This document shows positions 7,776-17,800 of a stretch of 64,000 nt of DNA, in pieces. Where the stretch lies: contig JADJCS010000020.1 in the NCBI GenBank assembly GCA_016703105.1, forward strand, positions 1-64,000, given 5' to 3'. Source of the stretch: Flavobacteriales bacterium (GTDB lineage: Bacteria; Bacteroidota; Bacteroidia; Flavobacteriales_F; PHOS-HE28). Position 1 is the first letter of the stretch. The number at the start of each line of letters is the position of its first letter. Under the pieces are notes generated by a model that saw only the letters and a program-made list of their open reading frames with translations, searched no databases and was not told where the DNA came from. A program made the translations under genes and the position numbers.

Positions 7776-8918
7776 GTGTACCTGACCAGCAAACTCCCCC
7801 ACGTCGGAACCACCATCTTCACGGTGATGAGCAACCTGGCGCAGGAGTGCGGCGCCATCAATCTCAGCCAGGGCTTCCCGGATTTCCCCATCGACGAGAA
7901 GCTGAGTTCCCTGGCGTATACGGCCATGAAGGCGGGCCACAACCAGTACGCACCCATGCCAGGAGTAGCTTCCTTGCGGGAAGCGATCGCGGGGAAGGTG
8001 GATAGGCTCTACGCTCACACCTATGATCCGGATACGGAGGTCACCGTGACGGCCGGAGGTACGCAAGCCATCTTCACAGCGCTCGCTGCGGTGGTTCACC
8101 CCGGCGATGAGGTGATCATCGTAGACCCGGCCTACGACTGCTATGCGCCCACCGTGGCGCTATTGGGCGGAACGCCGGTACACGTGCGCCTGGGCAGCGA
8201 TATGAAGTTCGATGCGGATGCGGTGAAGGCGGCCATCACGCCCCGCACGCGGATGCTCATGATCAACACGCCGCATAACCCTGCGGGCACCATCCTGCGC
8301 GACGCCGATATGCAACGGATCGCCGCGATGGTCCGGGGCACGGATATCCTGCTCCTCAGCGACGAGGTCTATGAGCACTTGGTGTTCGACGGTGAAGTAC
8401 ACGCCTCCGCGATCAACTACCCCGAGCTGCGCGAGCGAGCGTTCGTGGTCTTCAGCTTCGGAAAAGTCTTCCACGCCACCGGTTGGAAGATGGGCTATGT
8501 GCTCGCTCCGAAGGACATGATGGCCGAATTCCGCAAAGTGCACCAGTTCAACGTGTTCAGCGTGAACACGCCAATACAACACGCACTGGCCGAGCACCTT
8601 CGTGACCCGGCCAACTATGAGCATTTGCCCGGGTTCTTCCAGGAGAAGCGCGATCGTTTCACCATAGGCCTGCGGGCTTCACGCTTCGAGCCCCTGACTT
8701 GCGAAGGCAGCTATTTCCAGCTCGCCGACTACGGCCGCATCAGCGATGAGGACGATATCACCTTTGCCAAGCGGATGACCCTGGAGCATGGCATCGCGGC
8801 AATTCCGCTGAGCCCGTTCTATAAAGATCCACCGTTAGGAAGGAGGATACTGCGTTTCTGTTTCGCCAAGCAGGGAGATACCCTGGACAACGCCATCGAG
8901 AAGCTATGCGCGATCTAA
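7776..8918 (+). CDS. Class I/II aminotransferase, methionine/glutamine transaminase type
   Basis: The 380-residue PLP enzyme belongs to fold type I and resembles YbdL/kynurenine aminotransferase, which moves the amino group of Met or Gln to 2-oxo acids. Visible landmarks are TPHNPAGT (N168), SDEVYE (D196 region) and SFGKVFHATGWKMGY with the PLP Lys at K230. The GTG at 7776 was chosen because it leads directly into the conserved N-terminus; no ATG fits. Its 3' end overlaps the omega-amidase gene by 13 bp, a pairing that recycles 2-oxo amides and drives transamination forward. Confidence 0.92.
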   Translation: MYLTSKLPHVGTTIFTVMSNLAQECGAINLSQGFPDFPIDEKLSSLAYTAMKAGHNQYAPMPGVASLREAIAGKVDRLYAHTYDPDTEVTVTAGGTQAIFTALAAVVHPGDEVIIVDPAYDCYAPTVALLGGTPVHVRLGSDMKFDADAVKAAITPRTRMLMINTPHNPAGTILRDADMQRIAAMVRGTDILLLSDEVYEHLVFDGEVHASAINYPELRERAFVVFSFGKVFHATGWKMGYVLAPKDMMAEFRKVHQFNVFSVNTPIQHALAEHLRDPANYEHLPGFFQEKRDRFTIGLRASRFEPLTCEGSYFQLADYGRISDEDDITFAKRMTLEHGIAAIPLSPFYKDPPLGRRILRFCFAKQGDTLDNAIEKLCAI

Positions 8919-9685
8919 AGGTGACGCTCGTGCAGACGATGCTGCACTGGGAAGATGCCCCCGCGAACCGGGACATGTTCGTCGAGAAGTTGGTCGCATT
9001 GAAAGGCATCACGGACCTCATCGTTCTACCCGAGATGTTCACCACGGGTTTCAGTATGCGCAGCGCTGAAATGGCGGAAACAATGGATGGTGCCACGGTC
9101 GATTGGATGCGCGCACAGGCGAGGGCGATCGATGCCGCGCTCTACGGAAGCGTGATCATCAAGGACGAGGGGAGGCACCTTAATCGTGGGCTCTTCGTGG
9201 AGCCCTCCGGCAAGGTCACGGTGTACGACAAGCGTCACCTGTTCCGCTTCGCGAGCGAGAACGACCACTATGCACCGGGAACGGAGCGCGTAGTGGTCGA
9301 ATGGCGTGGCTGGCGAATACTGCTGCAGGTTTGCTTTGACCTACGATTCCCGGTGTTCGCGCGTAACCGCGGCGACTACGATGCTGCGCTTTACGTGGCC
9401 AACTGGCCGGAAGCACGACGCTATCCCTGGAGCCAGTTGCTCATCGCCCGCGCCATCGAGAACCAATGTTATGTGGTCGGTGGGAACCGTGTGGGCATGG
9501 ACGGCAAGGGCATCCACTACAGCGGGGATTCCGTGGTGATCGATCCGCGCGGCGCGGTGATCGGACAGGTGGAACCGTCCCAAGAAGGGATCTCGACCAG
9601 CGTATTGGATCGTGCAGCGCTGGAGAACTTCCGCGAAAAATTCCCAGTGGGGAAGGACGCGGATGATTTCTCGCTAAGCCTCTGA
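8906..9685 (+). CDS. Omega-amidase, nitrilase superfamily (YafV-like)
   Basis: The 259-residue carbon-nitrogen hydrolase has the nitrilase triad Glu43 (LPEMFTTGF), Lys109 (VYDKRHLF) and Cys143 (LQVCFDLRFPVF). The LRFPVF context matches omega-amidases of the YafV/Nit2 type, which hydrolyse 2-oxoglutaramate or 2-oxosuccinamate made by glutamine or asparagine transaminases. Overlap with the preceding aminotransferase gene implies coupled translation and a joint pathway, perhaps methionine salvage. It should be cytoplasmic. Confidence 0.93.
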   Translation: MRDLKVTLVQTMLHWEDAPANRDMFVEKLVALKGITDLIVLPEMFTTGFSMRSAEMAETMDGATVDWMRAQARAIDAALYGSVIIKDEGRHLNRGLFVEPSGKVTVYDKRHLFRFASENDHYAPGTERVVVEWRGWRILLQVCFDLRFPVFARNRGDYDAALYVANWPEARRYPWSQLLIARAIENQCYVVGGNRVGMDGKGIHYSGDSVVIDPRGAVIGQVEPSQEGISTSVLDRAALENFREKFPVGKDADDFSLSL

Positions 9686-9710
9686 CCAGGTCGGTTCCGG
9701 GCCTCGCCGA

Positions 9711-12700
9711 TCAGCGCAGGATGGTGACGTGCCCCAGGCGTTCGTGCTGGCGCCCCACCTTGCCGTTCTCGTCCTCGAAGAAGCGGTACGATAGCCGCCA
9801 AGCATACATGTGGTTCGCGGCTTCTTCGTTGCTCACGCTGCCGTCCCAGAAGGTATTTGGATCCGTGGTTTGGAACAGCACACCACCCCAGCGGTCGAAG
9901 ACCACGAGCTCGATGCTCGCGATGTTCTTGCCCACCGCGCCCCAGGTATCATTGATACCGTCCCCATTGGGGGTGAATGTGTTCGGTATGTAGATGGACG
10001 CCGGGCAGAACTCGTTCACTACGACAGAGTCGCGCATGCTGCAATCATGCGGGTTCGTCACCTCCACGAAATACCATCCGTAAGCGCCCGCCAAGATCAC
10101 TTGCGCTGATTCGCCCGTGTTCCATTGGAAGGATGATCCCTCGTTGCCCGCGTTGATCACCACGTAGTGGGGCTCTTCGTCCAGGCATGCGAACAATTGA
10201 TGCGCCGCCAGACGGGAAGGAGAGGGGTTGAAGGTGGCTCGTACCACGTCCGAGGCAGCGCAGTACCCGTTGTCCACGTTCACCGAATAAGTTCCCGTGG
10301 AACTCACCAGCAGGGTTGATCCAGCGGAACCATTGCTCCACTGGTAGGTCGCCCCTGGATTCGTGACATCCAAAGTGAGCACGTCCCCTTCGCACAAGGT
10401 GGTATCGGGCCCGAGATCCACCACGGGGTAGGCCACAAAGGTCACATCGGCATCAAAGGTGCGCACGCATCCATCCGCGTTCTCCACGGTCACGGTGTAC
10501 GTTCCGCCAGAGGTCGGGCTGAGGGTCTGGGTCACGGCGTTCGTGTTCCACACATAGGTACTACCTGGGTTCCCCGCGTCCAGAAGCACGGGTTCCCCGA
10601 TGCACGTGGTCACATCCTGGAGCATATCCGATGGGGCCGGCAGGAAGACAGCGTTCACCGAATCCCGGGTGGTGCAGGCCACGTTGCTCACGTCCACCCA
10701 GTAGATACCAGAGGTCTGTGGAGCGAGCGTTTGTGTCACAACGCCTGTGTTCCACGAGAAGGTGGCTCCTGGATTCGCTGCATCCAGTACCAGCGGATCA
10801 CCGGTACAGACCGACGTATCCGGTCCCAGGTCCACGATGGGCGGTGCGGCCAAGGTGACGAGCGCGTCGAATTGCGCGCTGCATAGCTGCGGGGTGGTCA
10901 CCATCACGGTGAATGTGCCCGATATCGTCGCGAGGATCTGTTGGGTATCCGCGTTGGTGCTCCAGAGATAGGTGCAGCCCGGGTTCCCAGCATCCAGCGT
11001 GGGCAGCGCGGTGGTGCAGGAGATGACGTCCTGAAGCATGTCGGTGGGAAATGCAGCGAACGTCACCGTGATGGTGTCGCTGTTCACGCAGCTCTGCGGA
11101 CTTGTCGCAGTGGCATAGTAGGTGGCCGAGGCGTTCACGAGAAGTGTTTGTCCGCTCGTGCCCGTGCTCCATACGATCGTATTGCCCGGGGAGTGTGCGT
11201 CAAGGAGCAGGGAGGCCGCGCCGCAAGCAGTGGTATCCGCCCCGAGATCCACTGGCGGCAGTTGGTGGAACGTTACGTTGAAAACCTTGGTTGTTTGGCA
11301 GCCTTGCACATCGGTGATCTCCACGGAATAGCTGGCGCTGCTGTTCACCAGCACCGTTTGCGTGGTGGGACCATGTGCCCAGACATAGTCGCTGCCGGGG
11401 AATCCGGCGTCCAGCAAAAGGCTCTGCCCTTGGCACGCGCTCATGTTCACCGGATTGATCATGCTGTCGAAGGCATCTATCACATGGACTGAATCGCTCA
11501 CGCTGCAACCGTTCCCGTCCGTCACGGCGACATTGAACGCCATAGTGGTGTCCGCCATGATGCTCGGCGAGGCGATCCCACCGGAGTTCAGCAGGTTGGA
11601 GGGTGTCCATGCGATGCTGAACGGAGCGGGTACGTTGTGTTGCACGTTCAGCTGAAAGCCCAAGGTGTTGCACAATGTGGTGTCCGGTGTGGCCGCGATG
11701 GTATATGCGGTGGTAACGGCCACGGTCACCGAGGCCTGCACGGCGCAACTGGTGATCGGGTCGGTAAGTGTGGCGATATAGGTGGTGGTGCCCGTTGGGC
11801 TGGCGATGGGCGTAAGGCTCAAGGCATTGTTCAGCGAGCCCGCTGGTTGCCATTGCAACTGGGCGTTCGTGGGCCCTTGCACGGTGGCGGTCAATTGGCT
11901 GCTCTCGCCCTGGCACAGTTGTACATCGCTGGCGGATGCCGACACGCTCATCATCGGCCCTACGGTGAGGGTGATCTGCTCGGTATCCGTGCAGCCGATG
12001 TTGGTGGTCGCCGTGAGCGTATAAGTGGTCGTAGCGTTCGGTGTAGCGGTCGGAGTAGGCCCCGTCGTGGTGCTCAAGCTCCCGTTGTTCGGCGACCACT
12101 GCCACACGATCCCCTGCCCACTGCTGGCGGTGGCGTGGAGCGGAATACCCACTGTGCTGCACAACGTCGTATCGCTCGGCAGGGTGATGGAGAAGGGCGA
12201 CCGCACCTCGATGTACAACGAATCGGTGAAGACACAGCCATTGCCGCCCGTCGCGCTGAAGGTGTACCAAGTACTTCCGGTTGGAGTAGCGATCGGACTT
12301 GCGCTGTTCGGGTTGTTCAATGTAACGGAAGGCGACCATTGCATTCCGCCCGGGGTATTGTCGATATGGGTGATGATCACGTTGTCTATGGCCCATACGT
12401 CTTGACCGGCGCCGCTATGGGCCAGTTGCCGCCAACGGAACAAGGTCGCGTTCGTGCGCGCCAGCATAGGTACCTCCACCCTGCGGCTGGTGAAGGTGCT
12501 GAACTGCGATTCCAGCATTGTATCGAACGGTGTCCAACTACCTCCACCGTTGATGCTGTATTCCAGCACCACATCGTCACCCGGATCCGCGTTCTCGCAA
12601 GGCGCCGTACCCGTGGCGATGTATACCTGGAAATCCAACGCGCCGCCGTTCACAACGTCCAACGCGTTCGTGCGTGCTTCCCGCGTTCCACTGCCGGTGA

Positions 12701-14702
12701 ACAACAAGGCGTTGCCTGTGGCCGATCCACAGGTATTGGCGACCGTTCCTCCGTTGATCGCGCTCCAGAACGTAGCTGGCGCTAGGTCCAATGGATCGAA
12801 GGCGATGGTCCGGTACACGTCACCCATCAATTGGCTGCTCTCGCCGCTACAGATCGCACTATCCGATGCGGACACGCGGACCGAGTGGATATCGTTCGGC
12901 GTTACAGCCACGAACACGCTGTCCGCGATGCTGCCGCAACCCAGCGGGTTGGAGACCTGCAAGCGGAACCAGGTGTTGTTCATCGGAAAGGCCACTGGAT
13001 CGTGGATCGTGGGATCGCTCACCAGCGCGGTCGGGGTCCAGGCCAGGTCGAACACCTGCGGATCAGGCACTGGCAGGGCCCCCAATTGTACCGCACCGAA
13101 CTGGCAAACATCGGCGTTCGCCGCACCGTTCGCTGTAGCCTGAAGGGTCAGTGGAACTTGAATGCCGACATGGAAGCTGTATTGTTCGGGACAAGCGCTA
13201 CCCGGCAATTCCCCGTTCACGGTGTACGTGTCGTTCTGCGTAGGGGTGAAGGTCCAGGTCCAACCAGTTGCCAGGGTGGTTCCCGGGTTGCTGGCGGCTT
13301 CCCAAATGGCGTTGTCCAATGGATGGGGAGCGCTCAAGGTCACTGGTCCCGATACGCAGACCAGTGTATCTGTTACCGCAGGTGGTATATAGACCGCGTT
13401 GGCCGTGAAACCATAGCTCTCACCGGTACCCGAGCCGTAGGCGTATACATGGATGCCCTGTGAGGAAAGAACGCGATGTGTGCCCGGTGTGATCGTTAGG
13501 CTCGCATAGGACCACGTTGGGCAGGAGGCATAGGGAGTGAACTGGGAGGCCGGAATGGCGGTGCCATCAAGTTGCACCGCTGCAGTCGCCACGGTGGGCA
13601 CCACCAAGTTCAGGCGGTGTCCGGTGATCTGGGGTGAGGCTACGGTGCTGAAGCGGGCTTCCAACGTGGTGCGGTCGTCGGGCTCCAACAGGATCATGGA
13701 CGGATCGCCAGCTCCCGCGCAGCTATACCCCTCACTGATCTGCGCCACTGATATCGGTGCGCTGGCGCTGATGCAGACCGGCGCGGTGCTGCCGTTCACT
13801 TCATGGATCTGGCCCGGGTTCAACACCACGGGCGGACCGCCGTTCACGGTGACCGAGGTGCCGTTCTGCGCGCATTGGATCCGATAGGTCTCCGACGTGG
13901 GCCCTCCGTTCTTGAAGCTGTGGAGGCTGGTCCCCCAGTGTTCGACCGGAACCAGTTGCTCGTACAGATGGTCGCAAGCCGCACAGGCCACGGGCACATT
14001 GGCACACATGGAACCTCCGAAGACCGCGAAGGGCCGGCACGAGCCGTTCTGGGTGGTGCCCCGCACCAGCGTGCCGGTGAGGTTGAGCGCCGCAAGAGCT
14101 GACTGTACCTGATAGGCTTCGCCCTGGTCCAATTGGACCGTGAACGGTACGCCGGCCGCATGCCCGCCGAGGGTGTTCACCGTGGGGGTGATCTCCACCT
14201 GTGTGCCATCCTGGGTGGCTACGATGAGCAGTTCGCTCTTGTAGAATTCGTTGAAACCTGGAATGCCCCGGTAGGCTTCGGCCCTGTATTCCGTGCCAAG
14301 ACCGTCCACCGGGAGCACTTGGGTGCCGTCGTGTGTGTAGCTCTGGAAACTCACCGCCGAAACCGTGACAGGAGCCTGCGTTTGCACCCGCACACCTTTG
14401 TTCGTAACGGTTTCAGAACCGATGTGCTCGGCAGTATTGGGCACTACCACCAAAGCCACGCCGTTCGCGGGAACGGCGAAGGATTGGCTCCACCCGGCAA
14501 GGGGTATGCTCACCGTGCCGCTGGTGGCCGTTGGCGAGGCGATGTAGAGACGGAGTTCTTGGGCGCCGTACGCGTTCTGCATGAAGCCGACCCAGAAGTC
14601 GGTACCCATGGTGGGGAGGGGTCCCGGGGCTTGTGCCGGAGCCGGATGAAGGCTCGCCAACATCAGGCTCAAGAGGGTGGCGCTGTGTACGCGGCGAAGC
14701 AT
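9711..14702 (-). CDS. Giant T9SS type B surface protein with IgGFc-binding-like domain
   Basis: The 1663-residue secreted protein starts MLRRVHSATLLSLMLASLHP (signal peptide). The N-terminal third (GTDFWVGFMQNAYG, TQDGTQVEITPT, then a Cys-rich patch) resembles IgGFc-binding N-terminal domains. A jelly-roll segment with DDVVLEYSINGGGSW near residue 770 follows, then about ten Ig/PKD-like repeats of the form DLGPDTT.C...LLDAGNPG..Y.WNT. The end is a CHU_C gliding-type sorting domain (IPNTFTPNGDGINDTW, VFDRWGGVLF). It is likely exported by T9SS and surface-attached as an adhesin. ATG 14702 is preferred to the in-frame start 93 bp upstream because it begins the signal peptide. It is a paralogue of the next gene. 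Confidence 0.9.
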   Translation of the reverse strand: MLRRVHSATLLSLMLASLHPAPAQAPGPLPTMGTDFWVGFMQNAYGAQELRLYIASPTATSGTVSIPLAGWSQSFAVPANGVALVVVPNTAEHIGSETVTNKGVRVQTQAPVTVSAVSFQSYTHDGTQVLPVDGLGTEYRAEAYRGIPGFNEFYKSELLIVATQDGTQVEITPTVNTLGGHAAGVPFTVQLDQGEAYQVQSALAALNLTGTLVRGTTQNGSCRPFAVFGGSMCANVPVACAACDHLYEQLVPVEHWGTSLHSFKNGGPTSETYRIQCAQNGTSVTVNGGPPVVLNPGQIHEVNGSTAPVCISASAPISVAQISEGYSCAGAGDPSMILLEPDDRTTLEARFSTVASPQITGHRLNLVVPTVATAAVQLDGTAIPASQFTPYASCPTWSYASLTITPGTHRVLSSQGIHVYAYGSGTGESYGFTANAVYIPPAVTDTLVCVSGPVTLSAPHPLDNAIWEAASNPGTTLATGWTWTFTPTQNDTYTVNGELPGSACPEQYSFHVGIQVPLTLQATANGAANADVCQFGAVQLGALPVPDPQVFDLAWTPTALVSDPTIHDPVAFPMNNTWFRLQVSNPLGCGSIADSVFVAVTPNDIHSVRVSASDSAICSGESSQLMGDVYRTIAFDPLDLAPATFWSAINGGTVANTCGSATGNALLFTGSGTREARTNALDVVNGGALDFQVYIATGTAPCENADPGDDVVLEYSINGGGSWTPFDTMLESQFSTFTSRRVEVPMLARTNATLFRWRQLAHSGAGQDVWAIDNVIITHIDNTPGGMQWSPSVTLNNPNSASPIATPTGSTWYTFSATGGNGCVFTDSLYIEVRSPFSITLPSDTTLCSTVGIPLHATASSGQGIVWQWSPNNGSLSTTTGPTPTATPNATTTYTLTATTNIGCTDTEQITLTVGPMMSVSASASDVQLCQGESSQLTATVQGPTNAQLQWQPAGSLNNALSLTPIASPTGTTTYIATLTDPITSCAVQASVTVAVTTAYTIAATPDTTLCNTLGFQLNVQHNVPAPFSIAWTPSNLLNSGGIASPSIMADTTMAFNVAVTDGNGCSVSDSVHVIDAFDSMINPVNMSACQGQSLLLDAGFPGSDYVWAHGPTTQTVLVNSSASYSVEITDVQGCQTTKVFNVTFHQLPPVDLGADTTACGAASLLLDAHSPGNTIVWSTGTSGQTLLVNASATYYATATSPQSCVNSDTITVTFAAFPTDMLQDVISCTTALPTLDAGNPGCTYLWSTNADTQQILATISGTFTVMVTTPQLCSAQFDALVTLAAPPIVDLGPDTSVCTGDPLVLDAANPGATFSWNTGVVTQTLAPQTSGIYWVDVSNVACTTRDSVNAVFLPAPSDMLQDVTTCIGEPVLLDAGNPGSTYVWNTNAVTQTLSPTSGGTYTVTVENADGCVRTFDADVTFVAYPVVDLGPDTTLCEGDVLTLDVTNPGATYQWSNGSAGSTLLVSSTGTYSVNVDNGYCAASDVVRATFNPSPSRLAAHQLFACLDEEPHYVVINAGNEGSSFQWNTGESAQVILAGAYGWYFVEVTNPHDCSMRDSVVVNEFCPASIYIPNTFTPNGDGINDTWGAVGKNIASIELVVFDRWGGVLFQTTDPNTFWDGSVSNEEAANHMYAWRLSYRFFEDENGKVGRQHERLGHVTILR

Positions 14703-14800
14703 GGTCAAGAGGGATCTCTGCGGATGGGCCACCGGCGAGCGGGTTCGATGCGGCCGTGCATACGCGATCCCGGGGCCCGATGTTCGCACGCCCAAGAACG

Positions 14801-14830
14801 GACAAGGCCGGGAGCGCTCCCGGCCTTGTC
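14801..14830. terminator. 30-bp perfect palindrome between the two giant genes
   Basis: The half-site GACAAGGCCGGGAGC is followed directly by its exact reverse complement. It lies 31 bp after the stop of the upstream giant gene and before the start of the next, so it can form a strong GC-rich hairpin that ends or attenuates transcription. There is no clear T run. As the two genes point the same way, it could also protect the upstream mRNA. Confidence 0.6.
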
Positions 14831-14860
14831 CATGGTGAGATGACCTTCCTCAGGCCAAGC

Positions 14861-17800
14861 TCAGCGGATCACGGTCACATGGCCCACGGTTTCCCGTTCG
14901 GCGCCAAGGGTGCCAAGGTGATCCTCGATGAAACGGTATTTCAGTTTCCAGACATAGACACCGTCCTGCACATCCCCACCGTTGCGTTTTCCGTCCCAGG
15001 CCACGGTCTCGTCCTTGCCGCTGAAAACAAGCTCACCCCAGCGATCGAACACGGACATCTCCACCGCACCGATGTTGTAGCCAGCGGGGGTGAACATATC
15101 GTTCAATCCATCCCCGTCGGGCGTGAAGGAATTGGGTACGAAGCATTGCGGAGGACAGTATTCCACGATGGCGATCGAATCTGTGATCGTACAATTCAGC
15201 GGCGTGGTGATGTCCACGAAGTACCAACCGTATTGGTCCACTTCGATGGTTTGGGTCACTTCATCCGTGCTCCACAAGAAGGTGCATCCAGCATTGCCCG
15301 CATCCAGCAACGTCTTGTACGGTGGATAGTCCAGGCAAAGCACCTGTTGCCATTCCTGGATCACATCGGGTAGCGGATTGAACACCACGATCACCGAATC
15401 GCGCGTGGTGCAATAGCCATTGAACACCTCAGCCCAGACGTCCATGGTGAAGGTGACGATGGTGGTCTGATCCGTGCTCCCCGTATTCCACAAGTAGGCC
15501 TGCCCCGGATTGCCAGCGTCCAGATCGAGCGTATCGGTATCGCAGAGCGCGGTATCCGGTCCGAGGTCCACTACCGGGAAGGGAACTATGGTGATCACCA
15601 TATCGGCGGAATCGACGCAGATCGTCGGCGTGGTGACCACTACCGAATAGGTCGTCGAAACGCTATCCACTTGGATCGTCTGTGTTGTTTCGTTCGTGCT
15701 CCACAGGTACGCGCTTCCCGGATTCTCCGCGTCAAGGGTAATGGTCTCACTGATGCAGACGGTCGTGTCGCGTAGGTCGATCACGGGTAGGGGGTCGAAG
15801 GTGACGTTGATCGTATCACTGTTCGCGCAGGTATTGACATCGGTCACTTGCACCCAATAAGCATCGTTGGTGGTCACACTGATCGTTTGCCCCACTGCGG
15901 TGGTGCTCCATAGGTAGATGCTGCCGGCGTTGCCTGCGTCCAGTGTCCAGTTCTCCCCGATACAACGCGAGGTATCCGGGCCCAGCACGACGACCGGCAG
16001 AGGATCAACGGTCACTGTGGTGGTGAAAGTGGATTGGCAACCATTGCTGTCCTCCAGCACTACCGTGTAATCGTCGGCAGCGAAGACGGCAATGGTCTGC
16101 GTCACCTCGTTCGTGGGGCTCCAGAGATAGGTGCTGCCCGGGTACCCGGCGTCGATCACCATGCTATCTCCCGCGCAGAGCGACGAATCCGGGTAAAAGA
16201 ACAGCTGATCGAAGGGTACGGTTATGTTCACCGTGTCGCGTGCGGAGCATCCAAGAGCATCCTGTACCACGACGATGTACTGCATGGTGGAATCCAATGT
16301 GATCGTGGGCGTGGCCGTATTCGCCCCGAGCAGATAGGCAGTCGGGGTCCAACTGATCGCCCCGCCTGGTACGTTATGCTGCACATCCAACTGGAAGCCG
16401 ACCGGATCGCAAACGGTGGTGTCCTGTGTACCGGTCACCACATAGGCGGTGCTCACGGTGATCACAATGTTCTCCGTCAATTGGCAACCACTGATCGTAT
16501 CGGTAACCGTAAGCACGTAATCCGTCGTTACCAAAGGAGTGGCTGTCGGATCCTGGATGGTGGCATCATCCAGACTTCCGGGCGAGGACCAGCTATAGGT
16601 CAGGTTCGTTGTCACTCCATTGATGGTGGCGTTCAGCAAGGTGCTTTCGCCCTGGCAGAGGTCATCGTCCGTGGTGGTGATGGTAAGCCCGAGGAGCTGG
16701 TTCACAGTGATCGTGACACTATCGCTGGCCACGCACCCTTGTCCGGTGGTCACGGTAACGAAGTACTCCGTGGTGGTTACCGGCGTGGCGATGGGGTCCT
16801 CGATGAAGGTCGCGTTCAACGTACCGTTGTTGGGCGTCCATAGCCAGGTATGGTTGGTGCCCGAGCTCGGAACCGCTTGCAACTGGATGCCGGCCAGATC
16901 GCAGATCGTCGTATCAGGCGTCATGGTGATGCTGAACGGCGCGCCTACTTCGATGTACACGGAGTCCTGATAGCTGCACGTGGTGTTCGCATCGATGCTC
17001 TGTACGTAGTACCAGCCGGTGGTCGTGGGATAGGCCATGGGGTCCTGCACGTTCGCAGCACTGAGGGTGGCGGGTGGCGACCAGTTGAAGGAGATACCCG
17101 CTGGGTTGGCCGCCGCGATAGCGATATTGTCCAGGCTCCAGTTGTCGTTGCCGGGGCCGCTGCTGTTCAGTTGCCGCCAACGGAACATGGTCGCAGCGGT
17201 CTGTGCCGCCAGTGGAATTGGCTCCACGATGGTACTGAAAGTGGGGTACAGATACTCCCAGTAGGTAGTGATAGGGACCCAACTGCCCCCCCCGTTGATC
17301 GAGTATTCCAGTACTACATCCTCCCCGGGGTCCGCATCATCGCAGGGCGGTGCGCTCGCGCCGATCTTGATCGCGAAGCTCACGCTACCACCGTTCAATA
17401 CGTTCATCGCCACGGTGCTCGCCTGTCTCGGGTTCGCACCATCGAACCAAAGGGCATTGCCGAAGACCGAGCCGCAGTTGTTGCTGATGATGCCGCCTTG
17501 GATATTGTCCCAGAGCGCTCCGGGTACCACGTCCAGTTCATCCTGCATCAGGATCTGGTGTACGTCGAGCGTCAGTTGCGAGGAATCACCCAGGCAAAGT
17601 GCATCCTTCTCGGTGTTCGCTTCATAGACCAGGACATCCCCCATGATCACGTCGATGTACACGCTGTCCACGCTCACCGCACAACCGTTCAACGTGCTCA
17701 CACTCACATAGAACCAACCGCTTTGGGTCGGCGTGGCGATCGGGTTCTGTAGGCTGCCATCGTTCAATTGCGGGTCGGGCCACCAGTTGTACAGATAGGT

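Noticed and set aside
11637..12785. Long plus-strand open frame inside the first giant gene
   Set aside because: It is antisense to a long gene with clear domains and has no family resemblance; GC-rich DNA produces such shadow frames.
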